A DNA stretch of 64,000 nt from Hydrogenothermaceae bacterium (lineage in GTDB: Bacteria > Aquificota > Aquificia > Aquificales > Hydrogenothermaceae): contig WIAL01000006.1 of the NCBI GenBank assembly GCA_015519975.1, positions 46,007 through 110,006 on the forward strand, written 5' to 3'. The stretch's first letter is position 1, and each line of letters begins with the position of its first letter. The notes beneath the pieces were generated by a model, which did not search any database, was not told where the DNA came from, and saw only the letters and a program-made list of their open reading frames with translations. Made by a program: the position numbers and the translations under genes. Shown here piece by piece: positions 8,462 to 18,929 of this stretch.

Positions 8462-9328
8462 TTACCGCTTTCTTAGAAATACGAAAGATATAAAAGCAAG
8501 TATAAGGGAAGATAAAAGCAAGAATATATGTACCATAGTTGATGAAAGCAGGGCTGTATCTTTATCTGCTCCAAGTAGTATTAAAAGTCCTGCAAATCCA
8601 CCTTCATAAGTTCCTATTCCTGCAATTCCGTGAATTGGTAAAACAGTTGTAAGGTCGCCAGCAGATGATGCAAGAAAAAGCTCAGATAAGGAAAGATTAA
8701 GGGATTCAGGTAAAACAAAAAGAAACCCTGTAAACTTAAAAATTAAAGTAAAAACTGAAAGTAAATATAAAGTTAAAATATTTTTAATACTAAGTTTAGT
8801 TTTAGAAAATTCGTTAAATTTTTTTATTTTTAAAGATGTTGCCAGTCTAAAAAATGAAAATATAAAAAAAGGAAATAATAAAAGAGTAACAATAGATAAA
8901 CCAATATATTGTTTATAAAGTAAAAAAGAAAAAACAAAAACTGCAATTAATGAAAAACCATCAAACAACCTGACTGTAATAAATGGAAGTAAACTTTCAG
9001 AAAAACTTAAATTTTCTTTTTTCAGCATATAAAAAAAAGATAGTTCTCCTGTCCTAAAAGGCATAAAAATATTAAAAACAGTATTGTAAACTGTAATTTT
9101 AAAAAGTTTCAAAAAATCTTTTATATGAAGAGTAATAAACCATCTAAATGCTCTTGTTATATAACTTAATGTATAAAAGAAAAAAGCTATTAATAAATCA
9201 AAAATAGAAAGCTGTTTAAAAAACTGTATAAGTTTATCAAATCCTATAACTTTATAAAAAAGATAAACAAATCCAGCCGAGATTAAAAAAGCAACAAATA
9301 GCTCAAAGATTTTAAGACTCTTTTTCAA
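8462..9328 (-). CDS. LPG-synthase-transmembrane/AglD-type membrane protein
   Basis: 288 residues with about 7-8 hydrophobic spans. The pattern FYTLSYITRAFRWFITL, then MPFRTGELSFFYMLK, and near the end LPIHGIAGIGTYEGGFAGLL matches the UPF0104/lysylphosphatidylglycerol synthase transmembrane family (also AglD, flippase-like). There is no soluble C-terminal aminoacyltransferase domain, so it is unlikely to make lysyl-PG by itself. It overlaps the upstream glycosyltransferase gene by 17 bases. The two proteins probably work together on a lipid-linked sugar or phospholipid. Specific function unknown. Confidence 0.75.
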   Translation of the reverse strand: MKKSLKIFELFVAFLISAGFVYLFYKVIGFDKLIQFFKQLSIFDLLIAFFFYTLSYITRAFRWFITLHIKDFLKLFKITVYNTVFNIFMPFRTGELSFFYMLKKENLSFSESLLPFITVRLFDGFSLIAVFVFSFLLYKQYIGLSIVTLLLFPFFIFSFFRLATSLKIKKFNEFSKTKLSIKNILTLYLLSVFTLIFKFTGFLFVLPESLNLSLSELFLASSAGDLTTVLPIHGIAGIGTYEGGFAGLLILLGADKDTALLSSTMVHIFLLLSSLILAFISFVFLRKR

Positions 9329-10274
9329 CTATTTCCTTTATAACGTAAGGTCTTTTATTTTGACTTTCATAATAAGTTCTTGTAATAAGCTCGGCTATTA
9401 TTCCTGTAGAAATAAGCTGTATTCCAGTAAGGAAAAATAAAGTTCCAAATATTAAAAGTGGTCTATCACCTATATCCTGACCTGCGCAAAATTTCAAACA
9501 GGTAAGATATAAAAGGGTCAAGATTCCAACTAAAAGGAAAATTAAACCTGTTCCACCAAACACCCTAAGGGGTTTTGTTCTATAATCAAGCAAAAACTTT
9601 ACTAAAAATAAATCCAGAATTACCTTAAATGTTCTTGAAATGCCGTATTTAGATTTTCCATAAAGCCTTGGATGGTGTTTAACGGGTATTTCAATAACTT
9701 TTGCTCCAAGAGGCTTCGCAAGAGCAGGTAAAAATCTGTGCATTTCACCGTAATAATCTAAATTTTTTGCTATTTCTGACCTATATGCTTTCAGCGAACA
9801 TCCATAATCGTGAAGATTTACACCTGTTACTTTTGAAATAAGCCAGTTTGCAATTCTTGAAGGTAAAGTTCTACTTATAAATGCATCTTTCCTATCTTTT
9901 CTCCATCCACTAACTATGTCATAACCTTCTTCTATTTTTTCAAGAAGTTTTGGAATATCTTCAGGGTCATTTTGAAGATCTGCATCCATTGTTATTATCA
10001 CTTCACCATTTGCAACATCAAAACCTGCAGACATTGCAGCAGTTTGACCGTAATTTCTCCTAAAGTTCACTCCGATAACATGAGGATCTTTTTCTGCAAG
10101 CTCTTTTATAATTTTCCACGATCCGTCAGTACTGCCGTCATTTACAAAAATTATTTCATAACTTTTACCAAGGTTATCTAGAACTTTCTTTAGTTTTTCG
10201 TATAAAATTGGAAGGTTTTCTTCCTCATTATAAACTGGAATAACAATTGATAAATCAACCTTTTTCTGTTTCAC
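9312..10274 (-). CDS. GT2 polyprenyl-phosphate glycosyltransferase (DPMS/ArnC-like)
   Basis: 320 residues. The N-terminal GT-A domain (DLSIVIPVYNEEENLPILYE; FVNDGSTDGSW; catalytic-type ITMDADLQNDP) is the GT2 dolichyl/polyprenyl-phosphate sugar transferase signature. It is followed by FRRNYGQTAAMSAGFD and, from about residue 235, two membrane spans (GLIFLLVGILTLLYL and FGTLFFLTGIQLISTGI). Such enzymes make undecaprenyl-phosphate-linked sugars for envelope modification. The gene overlaps the TPR-SPOR gene by 20 bases and the LPG-type gene by 17. The sugar donor cannot be read from the sequence. Confidence 0.88.
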   Translation of the reverse strand: MKQKKVDLSIVIPVYNEEENLPILYEKLKKVLDNLGKSYEIIFVNDGSTDGSWKIIKELAEKDPHVIGVNFRRNYGQTAAMSAGFDVANGEVIITMDADLQNDPEDIPKLLEKIEEGYDIVSGWRKDRKDAFISRTLPSRIANWLISKVTGVNLHDYGCSLKAYRSEIAKNLDYYGEMHRFLPALAKPLGAKVIEIPVKHHPRLYGKSKYGISRTFKVILDLFLVKFLLDYRTKPLRVFGGTGLIFLLVGILTLLYLTCLKFCAGQDIGDRPLLIFGTLFFLTGIQLISTGIIAELITRTYYESQNKRPYVIKEIVEKES

Positions 10275-11553
10275 TTAACTTTACCCTTTTAAATTTAATT
10301 ATTCCTTTAAATCCTATTGGTTTAAGATTTTTTTTATAAAATCTTGAGGCTTTTAAATAACTATCAAAATAGCCAATATAGACAATATAAAATATTGTAC
10401 CATCAACATTTATCTTTTCAATTTTTGAAGTATAACCATAGAGTTTTAGCTTGGAACGAAGTTTAAGAGCCTCTTTTTTCGAAGAAAATGTTCCAAGATT
10501 TACGTAAAATCTTATTACCGTTTTTTCTTTTTTTTCAGGTTTTGTTTTCTTAACTATAATTTCTGACTCTTTACTTATATTTTTTGTGGATTTTTTATTA
10601 CTTACTACTTCTTTTTTAATAGGTTCCCGCGGAATGTACTCTTTTTGATTTTTTGATATTCCTGGGAATATAATTATCTTTTCTTTTTCCTTTTCTTTTG
10701 TTTTTTCGGTAATATTACTTTCTTTTTCTATTATCACTTTTTTTTCTTCTTTTATAGCAACTTTTTTTATTTCAGGAGATTTTTTATGACTTTCTATTTT
10801 TGAAAGTAGTTTCTGAATTTCAATTTTTTTATTTAAATTTTCTTGAGAAAGAATCAAACCTTTTTTTAAATAATACTTGGCAAGCTTGAAATTGCCTTTT
10901 TTATAAAATATCAGACCTAGATTGTAATATATATCAGGTGATCCAAGACCTAATGATATAGCTTTTTCATATAACGTTTTTGCTTTATCGTACTCTTCTT
11001 GCTGCATATAATAGTTCCCAAGTTCTTCATAAGCAGGAAGGAAAAAATTATTATATGCAATCGCTTTTTTTAGAGATTCTTCATATTTTTCTAAATTTCC
11101 AAGTTTTAAATAAACAAGTGCAAGGTTATAGTAGGCTTTTTCTTTATTTTTATAATTTGGATTTTTTATAGCCTTTTTAAAATATTCCTCTGCAGAACCA
11201 TAATCTTTTTTCTTAGCAAGTAAGATACCTAAGTTTACGTAACTTTCTGCTTTTTTAGGATTAGATTGAATAGCTTTGAGAAAGTACTCTTGAGCTTTAT
11301 CTAGTTCTCCTACCTTAGTATAGGCTATTCCAAGAGCATTTAAAATATCAGGGTCGTGGGGCTTTATCGTATAAGCTTGATTTAAATTATAAATAGCTTC
11401 AGCCATATTACCACTATTTAAATAAGAAACTCCAACTTTAAAGTGGTATTGCGCTGTTTTTTCTAATTCCTCCTTTGAAACTTTTTTTGTCGCACAGCTA
11501 AAAAATTCAAATGCTAAAGCTGAAAAGATTAATAAAATTATTGCTTTTTTCAT
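10255..11553 (-). CDS. TPR-repeat lipoprotein with C-terminal SPOR domain
   Basis: 432 residues. It starts [20 protein letters not shown], with Cys20 a plausible lipidation site, though FFSC is a loose lipobox. Residues ~30-235 hold about six tetratricopeptide repeats, e.g. PDILNALGIAYTKVGELDKA and AESYVNLGILLAKKKDYGSA. A Lys/Glu-rich linker (~255-345) follows. The last ~75 residues (RFYVNLGTFSSKKEALKLRS) form a SPOR domain, which binds denuded septal peptidoglycan. It is likely an envelope or cell-division scaffold. It overlaps the NtrC-type regulator gene by 4 bases (ATGA). Domain calls are firm; biological role is inferred. Confidence 0.8.
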   Translation of the reverse strand: MKKAIILLIFSALAFEFFSCATKKVSKEELEKTAQYHFKVGVSYLNSGNMAEAIYNLNQAYTIKPHDPDILNALGIAYTKVGELDKAQEYFLKAIQSNPKKAESYVNLGILLAKKKDYGSAEEYFKKAIKNPNYKNKEKAYYNLALVYLKLGNLEKYEESLKKAIAYNNFFLPAYEELGNYYMQQEEYDKAKTLYEKAISLGLGSPDIYYNLGLIFYKKGNFKLAKYYLKKGLILSQENLNKKIEIQKLLSKIESHKKSPEIKKVAIKEEKKVIIEKESNITEKTKEKEKEKIIIFPGISKNQKEYIPREPIKKEVVSNKKSTKNISKESEIIVKKTKPEKKEKTVIRFYVNLGTFSSKKEALKLRSKLKLYGYTSKIEKINVDGTIFYIVYIGYFDSYLKASRFYKKNLKPIGFKGIIKFKRVKLSETEKG

Positions 11554-12914
11554 TTTATATTTAGATTCAACTCTTTAATTTTCTTATGTAAAGTATTTCT
11601 ATGAATTCCAAGTAAAACTGCTGCTTTTGAAATATTTCCTTTAGTGATTTTCAATGCTTCCTCTATTAGTATTTTTTCAAATTCGTTAATAACATTATAG
11701 TATATATTTTTTTCATTATTTAATAATTTAAATTTAATTTCCTTTTTGAAAACTTCATAAATATTAAACTTATTATTTCTAGAAATATCTGGAGGAAGCA
11801 GATCTGGAGTTATAATTCTTTCTCTGTAAATAGAGATTAATTTACTTACAAGATTTTTAAGTTCTCTTATATTTCCTGGGAAATTATAATTTTTTAAAAC
11901 TTCAATTGATTCTTCTGAAAATCCACCTTTTTTTAATCCTAATTTTTTCAACGTCTGCTTTGTGAAAAGTTTTACAAGCTCAGGTATATCTTCTTTCCTT
12001 TCTCTTAAAGGAGGCAGATTTATCTCAAATACAGAAAGTCTATAATAAAGATCCTCTCTAAAAAGACCTTTTTCAACGAGTTCTTTTAAATTTTCATTTG
12101 TTGCCGCTATTATTTTTACGTTAATTTTAACATTTTTTGCAGAGCCTAGAGGAGTTATCTCCTTTTCCTGTATTGCCCTAAGCAATTTTCCCTGAGCTTC
12201 ATAAGGTAATTGATTAATTTCATCCAAGAATAATGTTCCACCATTTGCAAGCTCAAACTTTCCTTTTTTGGAAGATACAGCCCCTGTAAATGCTCCTTTT
12301 TCATATCCAAAAAGCTCACTTTCTATTAAATCAGCCGGTATAGCAGCACAGTTTATAGCTATAAAAGGTTTTTCAGAACGAGGGCTAAACTTATGAATTA
12401 AATTTGCTATAACTTCCTTACCTGTACCGCTTTCTCCAGTTATTAAAACAGGTTCATCTGTTGTGGAAGCTCTCCCCACAAGTTTAAAAACATTTGCCAT
12501 TAGAGGACTTTTCCCTACTATTTCACTTGAAACGTTTAACTCACTGCTTGGAGTTTCTACTGTTTCTTTTATTTCTTTAACTATTTTTTTTATTTTATCT
12601 ATATCAAAAGGTTTTGGAATGTAATCGTAAGCACCGAGTTTCATAGCTTCAATAAGGTATTTATAGTCGTTGTATCCAGATATCATTACTACAAATGGCT
12701 TTTCTTCAAAACTAGATATTTCTTTTAATATTTCTATACCATCGGTATCTTTTAAATTTATATCTAAAAATACAATGTCTGGCTTTATATCTTTGATAAC
12801 GTTAACAGCGTTTTCTCCTTTTTCAAAGGTTTTAACATCTATATTTTCTTTCTTTAATATTTTTTTTATTACATTTAAAATTGTTCTCTCATCATCGAAT
12901 ACAACAGCCTTCAT
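11550..12914 (-). CDS. NtrC-family sigma-54-dependent response regulator
   Basis: 454 residues in the standard three parts. The receiver has phospho-acceptor Asp51 in [12 protein letters not shown]. The AAA+ domain has Walker A GESGTGKE (160-167), the sigma-54 contact loop GAFTGA (207-212) and [11 protein letters not shown]-terminal Fis-type HTH ends [20 protein letters not shown]. It activates RNA polymerase carrying sigma-54 at enhancer-bearing promoters. It overlaps the kinase gene by 4 bases, so the pair is cognate. Targets are unknown. The co-transcribed TPR-SPOR and glycosyltransferase genes suggest an envelope link rather than nitrogen control, but this is inference. Confidence 0.93.
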   Translation of the reverse strand: MKAVVFDDERTILNVIKKILKKENIDVKTFEKGENAVNVIKDIKPDIVFLDINLKDTDGIEILKEISSFEEKPFVVMISGYNDYKYLIEAMKLGAYDYIPKPFDIDKIKKIVKEIKETVETPSSELNVSSEIVGKSPLMANVFKLVGRASTTDEPVLITGESGTGKEVIANLIHKFSPRSEKPFIAINCAAIPADLIESELFGYEKGAFTGAVSSKKGKFELANGGTLFLDEINQLPYEAQGKLLRAIQEKEITPLGSAKNVKINVKIIAATNENLKELVEKGLFREDLYYRLSVFEINLPPLRERKEDIPELVKLFTKQTLKKLGLKKGGFSEESIEVLKNYNFPGNIRELKNLVSKLISIYRERIITPDLLPPDISRNNKFNIYEVFKKEIKFKLLNNEKNIYYNVINEFEKILIEEALKITKGNISKAAVLLGIHRNTLHKKIKELNLNIK

Positions 12915-13891
12915 TTTTCACCTTTTATTGGAAGTAGTATTTCAAATGTGGCATTTCCTATGTATCTTAACAGTCCTTTATGGGCTTTTACTATTTTATA
13001 CGAAATGGAAAGTCCCAGCCCCATGCCGTTTTTCTTTGTTGATGTTAGAGGATAAAAAAGTTTATCCTGCAGTTCTTTTGGTACACCTTTCCCACTGTCT
13101 TTTATTCTGATAAATATTTTATCTCCTTTTGGAGAGTAAACTTTATCCCAGGAAATTCCCGTTTGAACTTCTATCCATCCTTTTTCTTTTATAGCCTCTA
13201 CTGCATTTCTTATTAAATTTGTTAAAACCCTTGTAATTTGCTCTTCATCAACATATATATCAGGTAAACTTGGATCAAAAATTTCTCTGAATTTTATATT
13301 TTTATACTGTGTTTTACAGTTTTTTACTATTTTTCTAATTATTTTGTGTATATTGTGCAGCTCTTTTTTTAACAAGATATCCCTTGATAAAAATGTTATC
13401 TCATTTATTAACCCTTCAAGTCTCTCTGATTCGTACAGAATATCATCTATAAGCTCTTTATCTTCAGGGTCTTCTTTTAAAAGCTGAGCACATGCCTTTA
13501 TACCGCCTACAGGACCTTTCATCTCATGGAAAATTTCAGCAAGTATGCTGTTAACTGTAAATACTGAACCTTCCTTTTTCATTTTATCTTCAAGTTCAGT
13601 AAATCTTGTTATATCTCTTATAAGAACTGTATACAAATCTTTTCCAGTAATGGTTGAAATATCAATCAAATATTTACTACCATCAAGCTCCTTTAGTATA
13701 CCTTTTACAGAGTAACCATTTTTTACAAATGGAATAGAAAGTGGGTACTTAACAAGTTGGGAAAATTTTGGAAGTCCTAAAAGTACTTTTAGTTCTTTAG
13801 CTGAAGAATTTAAATATTTTATATTTCCATCTTTATCTATTACAGATATAGGAAACTCTATGCTTTCAAGAATCTCTTTATGGTTAATCAT
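12911..13891 (-). CDS. PAS-domain sensor histidine kinase (NtrB-like)
   Basis: 326 residues, no membrane segment, so a cytosolic sensor. Residues ~5-95 form a PAS domain (ISVIDKDGNIKYLNSSAKEL). The phospho-acceptor is His122 in EIFHEMKGPVGGIKACAQLL. The ATPase domain has LTNLIRNAVEAI (N box), KDSGKGVP (G1) and TSTKKNGMGLGLSISYKIV (F/G2). The NtrB/AtoS-type layout fits its overlap with an NtrC-type regulator gene. First gene of a five-gene minus-strand operon. The signal it senses is unknown. Confidence 0.92.
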   Translation of the reverse strand: MINHKEILESIEFPISVIDKDGNIKYLNSSAKELKVLLGLPKFSQLVKYPLSIPFVKNGYSVKGILKELDGSKYLIDISTITGKDLYTVLIRDITRFTELEDKMKKEGSVFTVNSILAEIFHEMKGPVGGIKACAQLLKEDPEDKELIDDILYESERLEGLINEITFLSRDILLKKELHNIHKIIRKIVKNCKTQYKNIKFREIFDPSLPDIYVDEEQITRVLTNLIRNAVEAIKEKGWIEVQTGISWDKVYSPKGDKIFIRIKDSGKGVPKELQDKLFYPLTSTKKNGMGLGLSISYKIVKAHKGLLRYIGNATFEILLPIKGEK

Positions 13892-13925
13892 ATATAAAAT
13901 AATATACTATTGAATAAAAAAGTAA

Positions 13926-13941
13926 AGGGGCAAAAGCCCCT
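13926..13941 (-). terminator. intrinsic terminator after thiC
   Basis: Read on the minus strand, a perfect 6-bp stem AGGGGC/GCCCCT with a TTTT loop is followed by TTACTTTTTT. It sits 4 bases past the thiC stop and before the kinase gene start, so it separates the two minus-strand units. Confidence 0.8.
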
Positions 13942-13945
13942 ATTG

Positions 13946-15328
<1,383 letters not shown>

Positions 15329-15342
15329 TTAAAATTCTATAT

Positions 15343-15406
15343 AAAATAAAAAAGCCACCTTTCTAAATAGGTAGAGTATACCTTTCTACCTGATTAGAAA
15401 GATGGC
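15343..15406 (-). terminator. TPP-riboswitch expression-platform terminator
   Basis: On the minus strand a long hairpin runs GCCATCTTTCTAAT ... ATTTAGAAAGGTGGC (15354-15406, one G-U pair) and ends in TTTTTTATTTTAT. Inside it is a second stem AGGTAGA/TCTACCT (15369-15391). The loop stretch 15373-15382 is exactly complementary over 10 bases to 15459-15468 in the aptamer (AGAGTATACC/GGTATACTCT). That gives a possible antiterminator pairing when TPP is absent. Hairpin and complementarity are seen directly; switching is inferred. Confidence 0.75.
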
Positions 15407-15416
15407 CGTCCAGCAG

Positions 15417-15502
15417 CCCGCTTTCCCTACGGCGGTATTAACCGCATCAGGTTCCAAGGGTATACTCTCAAGCCCCTTTTAAAAGGGACTACCCCCAGCG
15501 GG
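15417..15502 (-). promoter_or_regulatory. thiamine pyrophosphate (THI-box) riboswitch aptamer
   Basis: The minus-strand RNA contains the THI-box consensus pieces in order: a P1 stem CCCGCT/AGCGGG, GGGGGTAGTCCC, CTTGAGAGT, ACCCTTGGAACCTGAT, GGTTAATACCGCCGTAGGGAA. It lies about 100 bases upstream of thiC. The CUGAGA-type loop reads TTGAGA, a minor variant. Confidence 0.96.
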
Positions 15503-15564
15503 AAAACTTATTCTGTTTGTATTTAATTTATACTTATTATTCTACACTACAAGAATGATTTTTA

Positions 15565-16107
15565 TCAGTAAACTTTCTTGTATATTGCTCCCTTTGGAGT
15601 TAATATACTCTCTATAATATTTATCTGAATCTCATTCATACTACCTAAAGTCTTTCCTTCGTAATTTTTAACCATCTCAATAAATTTGTCTTTTTCTACG
15701 TATTTTGGACGTTTAATTGTTATATGAGGGATAAAAGGTTTACTATCTTTTTCAAATTCAAGTTCAGATAATTTATTTTCTATTTCTTCATGAATTTTAT
15801 TCAAAATATTTAACTTATCTTTAACTTTTATAAAAACTACTTTTGGATTTTCTAAATTTGGAAAAGCTGATATTCCCTGAAAAGTTAAGTTTATTTTGAT
15901 GTCTTCATTAATTGTGTCTTTTAGTACAGATTTTATTTCAAGTATTTTTTCCTCACTTACATTTCCTAAAAATTTATAGGTTATATGAAGATTTTTATTT
16001 ATTGTCCATCTACCTTTTAGTATTCCACCAAAATCTTTTTTTAATTTTGTATAATTTTTGTAAATGTCTTTACCCTTTATAAAGGTTCCTATAAATATCC
16101 TTTTCAA
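15565..16107 (-). CDS. thpR: RNA 2',3'-cyclic phosphodiesterase (2H family)
   Basis: 180 residues with the two HxTx motifs of the 2H phosphoesterase family: HITYKFLG (His41, Thr43) and HITIKRP (His128, Thr130). It opens 2',3'-cyclic phosphate ends of RNA and in some family members ligates tRNA halves. Start MKRIFIGTFIKGKDIYKNYT and overall length match bacterial ThpR/LigT. It sits between the thiC riboswitch region and a divergent Bax-inhibitor-1-type gene with no obvious partner. Motif support is strong; the physiological RNA target is unknown. Confidence 0.9.
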   Translation of the reverse strand: MKRIFIGTFIKGKDIYKNYTKLKKDFGGILKGRWTINKNLHITYKFLGNVSEEKILEIKSVLKDTINEDIKINLTFQGISAFPNLENPKVVFIKVKDKLNILNKIHEEIENKLSELEFEKDSKPFIPHITIKRPKYVEKDKFIEMVKNYEGKTLGSMNEIQINIIESILTPKGAIYKKVY

Positions 16108-16167
16108 GACTCACCTCACGCATTTTCCTTTATGTTATTATATAAACAAAAACGAGGTTTTCAACAA

Positions 16168-16842
16168 ATGGAAATTAGAAATATTTCACAAACAGCCCCT
16201 CAGGCTGAAAAATCATCTATCCTTGCAAAAACTTACGGACTTCTTACTGTAGGTTTTTTATTTATGGCAATTGGCACTTTAATTGGTCTTAATTTTGTTC
16301 CTCAAATGCTTTCACTTGGTAAATGGGGATTTTTACTTGTTTCTTTAGGGGTAACTATTGGTACAATGGTACTTGCTATGCTTAATCAGAAAAATACATT
16401 AGGATATGTATTTTTTCTAGCTTTTACTTTTTCTGTTGGATTTTTTGATGCACCATCTATAGCAATAATATTTAGCTCCCCTCATTTGATTTCAATTTTC
16501 CAGCAGGCATTTATACTAACAGCTGTAATAACAGGTAGCTTAACTGCCTATGTATTTATAACTAAAAAAGATTTTAGTTTTATGGGAGGTTTCCTTTTCA
16601 CAGGCTTAATTATCGTTGTTGCAATGGTTGTTATAAGTCTTTTCTGGCAAAACAGAATGCTTGACTTTATGATTTCAGGAATGGGAGCTGTACTTTTTTC
16701 TTTATTTATACTCTATGACACATCAAGACTGATTCATGAAAAATCAACTCCTGTCGAAATTGCTATTGCACTATTTTTAGATATTGTTAACCTTTTCTGG
16801 ATGCTTTTTAATCTTTTAAATATGCTAAAAGGAGAAGAATAG
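16168..16842 (+). CDS. Bax inhibitor-1/YccA-family membrane protein
   Basis: 224 residues, about seven membrane spans (e.g. TYGLLTVGFLFMAIGTLIGL; GLIIVVAMVVISLF). It ends with the family motif ILYDTSRLI and then DIVNLFWMLFNLLNML. I chose the ATG at 16168 because a GAGG site lies about 10 bases upstream and the protein then begins MEIRNISQ. An in-frame ATG at 16132 would add 12 residues without family support. The family includes E. coli YccA (FtsH modulator) and pH-gated calcium-leak channels. The specific role here is unknown. Confidence 0.85.
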   Translation: MEIRNISQTAPQAEKSSILAKTYGLLTVGFLFMAIGTLIGLNFVPQMLSLGKWGFLLVSLGVTIGTMVLAMLNQKNTLGYVFFLAFTFSVGFFDAPSIAIIFSSPHLISIFQQAFILTAVITGSLTAYVFITKKDFSFMGGFLFTGLIIVVAMVVISLFWQNRMLDFMISGMGAVLFSLFILYDTSRLIHEKSTPVEIAIALFLDIVNLFWMLFNLLNMLKGEE

Positions 16843-16853
16843 GGGGTATAAAA

Positions 16854-17579
16854 TTGAAATTTGTATTTATAATTGAAGATAAAAATGATTTGCCTCTGGT
16901 TGAAATTATAAAAGAAAACACCAAACACAAAAACATTGAATTTCTAATTTATACAATAGACGAAAGTTTAAAAGAAGAGAGTTTTAAATTTATCTCCTCA
17001 AATTTAGAAGAAACAATTAAGGAAATCTTAGAAGAAGAAGATCCTTACTTAATTATCTTACATAAGAAAAAAGTAGACCCATTTATAAGCATAATATCAA
17101 AACCAGAATACATAAAAATCTTAGATAAATTTAAAAAAGCAAACTTTTTATTCTTAGACGAAAATGCAAAAAAAATAGAAAAAGTAGGGGTTATTATAGA
17201 TTTTGAAGAGGACGTTGATTATACACAGTTCTTAAAAGAAGCATATGAAATATCATCAATATTAGATGGTGAACCTGAATTTATATTTTCTTTCTATGAA
17301 GAATATTATGAAATGGCATTAATAAAAACTCATACTGAAGAAGAAGCTAAAGATATAATAAATCAAATGAGACAGGAAAAAGTGGAATTAATAAAGACGA
17401 AACTTGCCACTGCCCTTGATGGAAAACCTGCCAAATTAAAAATTTTAAGTGGGGATCCAAAAAAGAGAATTCCACTTTATCTTCACGAAAATAAATTTGA
17501 TCTTGCTATATTATCTCACAATACAAACCATTTGGATAATTATGTTTCAAACATAGAAATATCTATAGCAATAATATAA
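16854..17579 (+). CDS. universal-stress-protein-like cytosolic protein, function uncertain
   Basis: 241 residues, starting at TTG (GGGGG site 9 bases upstream). It seems to hold two alpha/beta halves: 1-~105 (MKFVFIIEDKNDLPLVEIIK; YLIILHKKKVDPF) and ~115-241 (VGVIIDFEEDVDYTQFLKEA; LDGKPAKLKILSGDPKKRIP; FDLAILSHN). The second half follows the layout of a UspA domain, but the usual G-x2-G-x9-G(S/T) ATP loop is absent. It is 12 bases before an ArsB/NhaD-type transporter gene, so it may regulate that transporter. I do not recognise a named family with certainty. Confidence 0.5.
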   Translation: MKFVFIIEDKNDLPLVEIIKENTKHKNIEFLIYTIDESLKEESFKFISSNLEETIKEILEEEDPYLIILHKKKVDPFISIISKPEYIKILDKFKKANFLFLDENAKKIEKVGVIIDFEEDVDYTQFLKEAYEISSILDGEPEFIFSFYEEYYEMALIKTHTEEEAKDIINQMRQEKVELIKTKLATALDGKPAKLKILSGDPKKRIPLYLHENKFDLAILSHNTNHLDNYVSNIEISIAII

Positions 17580-17591
17580 AGGGGATAGATA

Positions 17592-18929
17592 ATGGAGCAT
17601 CATACACTACTTGAAGTTTTTGGAATTCCTGTAAATCATACAATGCTTTTCTGGCTTTCGGTAGCAATTTTTGTTGGTACCTATGCAATGATTGTTGCTG
17701 AAAAGTTTTTTCATAGGGTCCCAGCTGCACTGTTTGGTGGTTTTTTAGCTGTATTTATAGGTCTTTTATCCCCAAAAATAGCATGGGAATCTATTGACCA
17801 CAACACTATATTTTTACTTCTTGGAATGATGGTAATAGTTTCTGTATTAATTGAAAGTGGTTTTTTCTCCATTTTATCTTTAAAAGCACTTCAAATAACA
17901 AAAGGTGATCCTTTAAAAATATTAGTAGTTTTCACTCTTTTAACGGGGGTTTTATCTGCATTTTTAGATAACGTTACTACAGTTTTATTCATGATACCTA
18001 TATTAATTGGTTTAACTGCAAAATTAAAACTAAATCCAATCCCTTATGTTATTGCAACTGTGCTTGCCTCAAATATTGGCGGAACAGCAACATTAATTGG
18101 TGATCCTCCAAATATCATTATTGGTTCTTTAGGTCATTTTACATTCATGGATTTTATAGTGAATATAGCTCCTATAGTAATTTTAACTCATATAGTTGGA
18201 ACAATTGCTTTCATAATATACATGAAACTTAGAGGAAATTTAGAGCCTCAAATGACTGATAAAGCAGAGATTGAAAAATTAATAAAAGAGCAGAAGGCAG
18301 AGTACGACATTCAATTAATGAGAAAAGGTTTAATAGTTTTTGGAATTACAATACTTTTATTCTTTATGCATCACATACTTCATCTTGAAGCTGGTACTAT
18401 TGCCCTTTTTATGGCTTCAGTTTTACTTTTATGGACGAGGGAAGACCCTGAAAGAATATTTGAAAGGGTTGAATGGACTACCCTTATGTTCTTTGTTGGT
18501 TTATTTATAGTTATCGGTGGAATGGAGCACACAGGAGTATTTGAAGAGGTTGCACATATAACTTCTGGTTTATTAACTGAACCAATGTCTGGACTACTTA
18601 TACTTGGAAGTCTTTCTGCAATAATTTCAGGTATAGTTGATAACATTCCATTTACAATGGCTATGGCAAATGTATTAATAGACTTTGCAAAAACAGTTGA
18701 CTGGAATACTGAGCCTCTTTGGTGGGCACTTGCCCTTGGCGCATGTCTTGGAGGTAACTTAACAATTATTGGTGCATCTGCTAATGTTGTTGCTGCTGGT
18801 CTTTCTGAAAGAGAAGGATATCCTATAAAATTTGTTGATTTTTTAAAAATGGGAACTCCTGTGACAATTGTTACAGTTGTTTTTGCTTTAGCTTTGCTTT
18901 GGTTTAAATACTACATTTTTGGCATATAA
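17592..18929 (+). CDS. ArsB/NhaD-superfamily ion transporter
   Basis: 445 residues and about 11-12 membrane spans. Family signatures are visible: LDNVTTVLFMIPILIG, NIGGTATLIGDPPNIIIGS, and in the second half VDNIPFTMAMANVLIDF and GACLGGNLTIIGASANVV. These fit the ion-transporter superfamily branch with NhaD Na+/H+ antiporters and the P-protein/ArsB group. Sodium/proton exchange is the most likely activity, arsenite efflux less so because no ars genes are nearby. GGGG ribosome site 9 bases upstream. Its 3' end overlaps convergent truD by 42 bases. Confidence 0.8.
   Translation: MEHHTLLEVFGIPVNHTMLFWLSVAIFVGTYAMIVAEKFFHRVPAALFGGFLAVFIGLLSPKIAWESIDHNTIFLLLGMMVIVSVLIESGFFSILSLKALQITKGDPLKILVVFTLLTGVLSAFLDNVTTVLFMIPILIGLTAKLKLNPIPYVIATVLASNIGGTATLIGDPPNIIIGSLGHFTFMDFIVNIAPIVILTHIVGTIAFIIYMKLRGNLEPQMTDKAEIEKLIKEQKAEYDIQLMRKGLIVFGITILLFFMHHILHLEAGTIALFMASVLLLWTREDPERIFERVEWTTLMFFVGLFIVIGGMEHTGVFEEVAHITSGLLTEPMSGLLILGSLSAIISGIVDNIPFTMAMANVLIDFAKTVDWNTEPLWWALALGACLGGNLTIIGASANVVAAGLSEREGYPIKFVDFLKMGTPVTIVTVVFALALLWFKYYIFGI

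Noticed and set aside
17592..18929. Arsenite efflux pump ArsB as the named function
   Set aside because: The superfamily signature is shared with NhaD antiporters and no ars genes are nearby, so only the superfamily is called.
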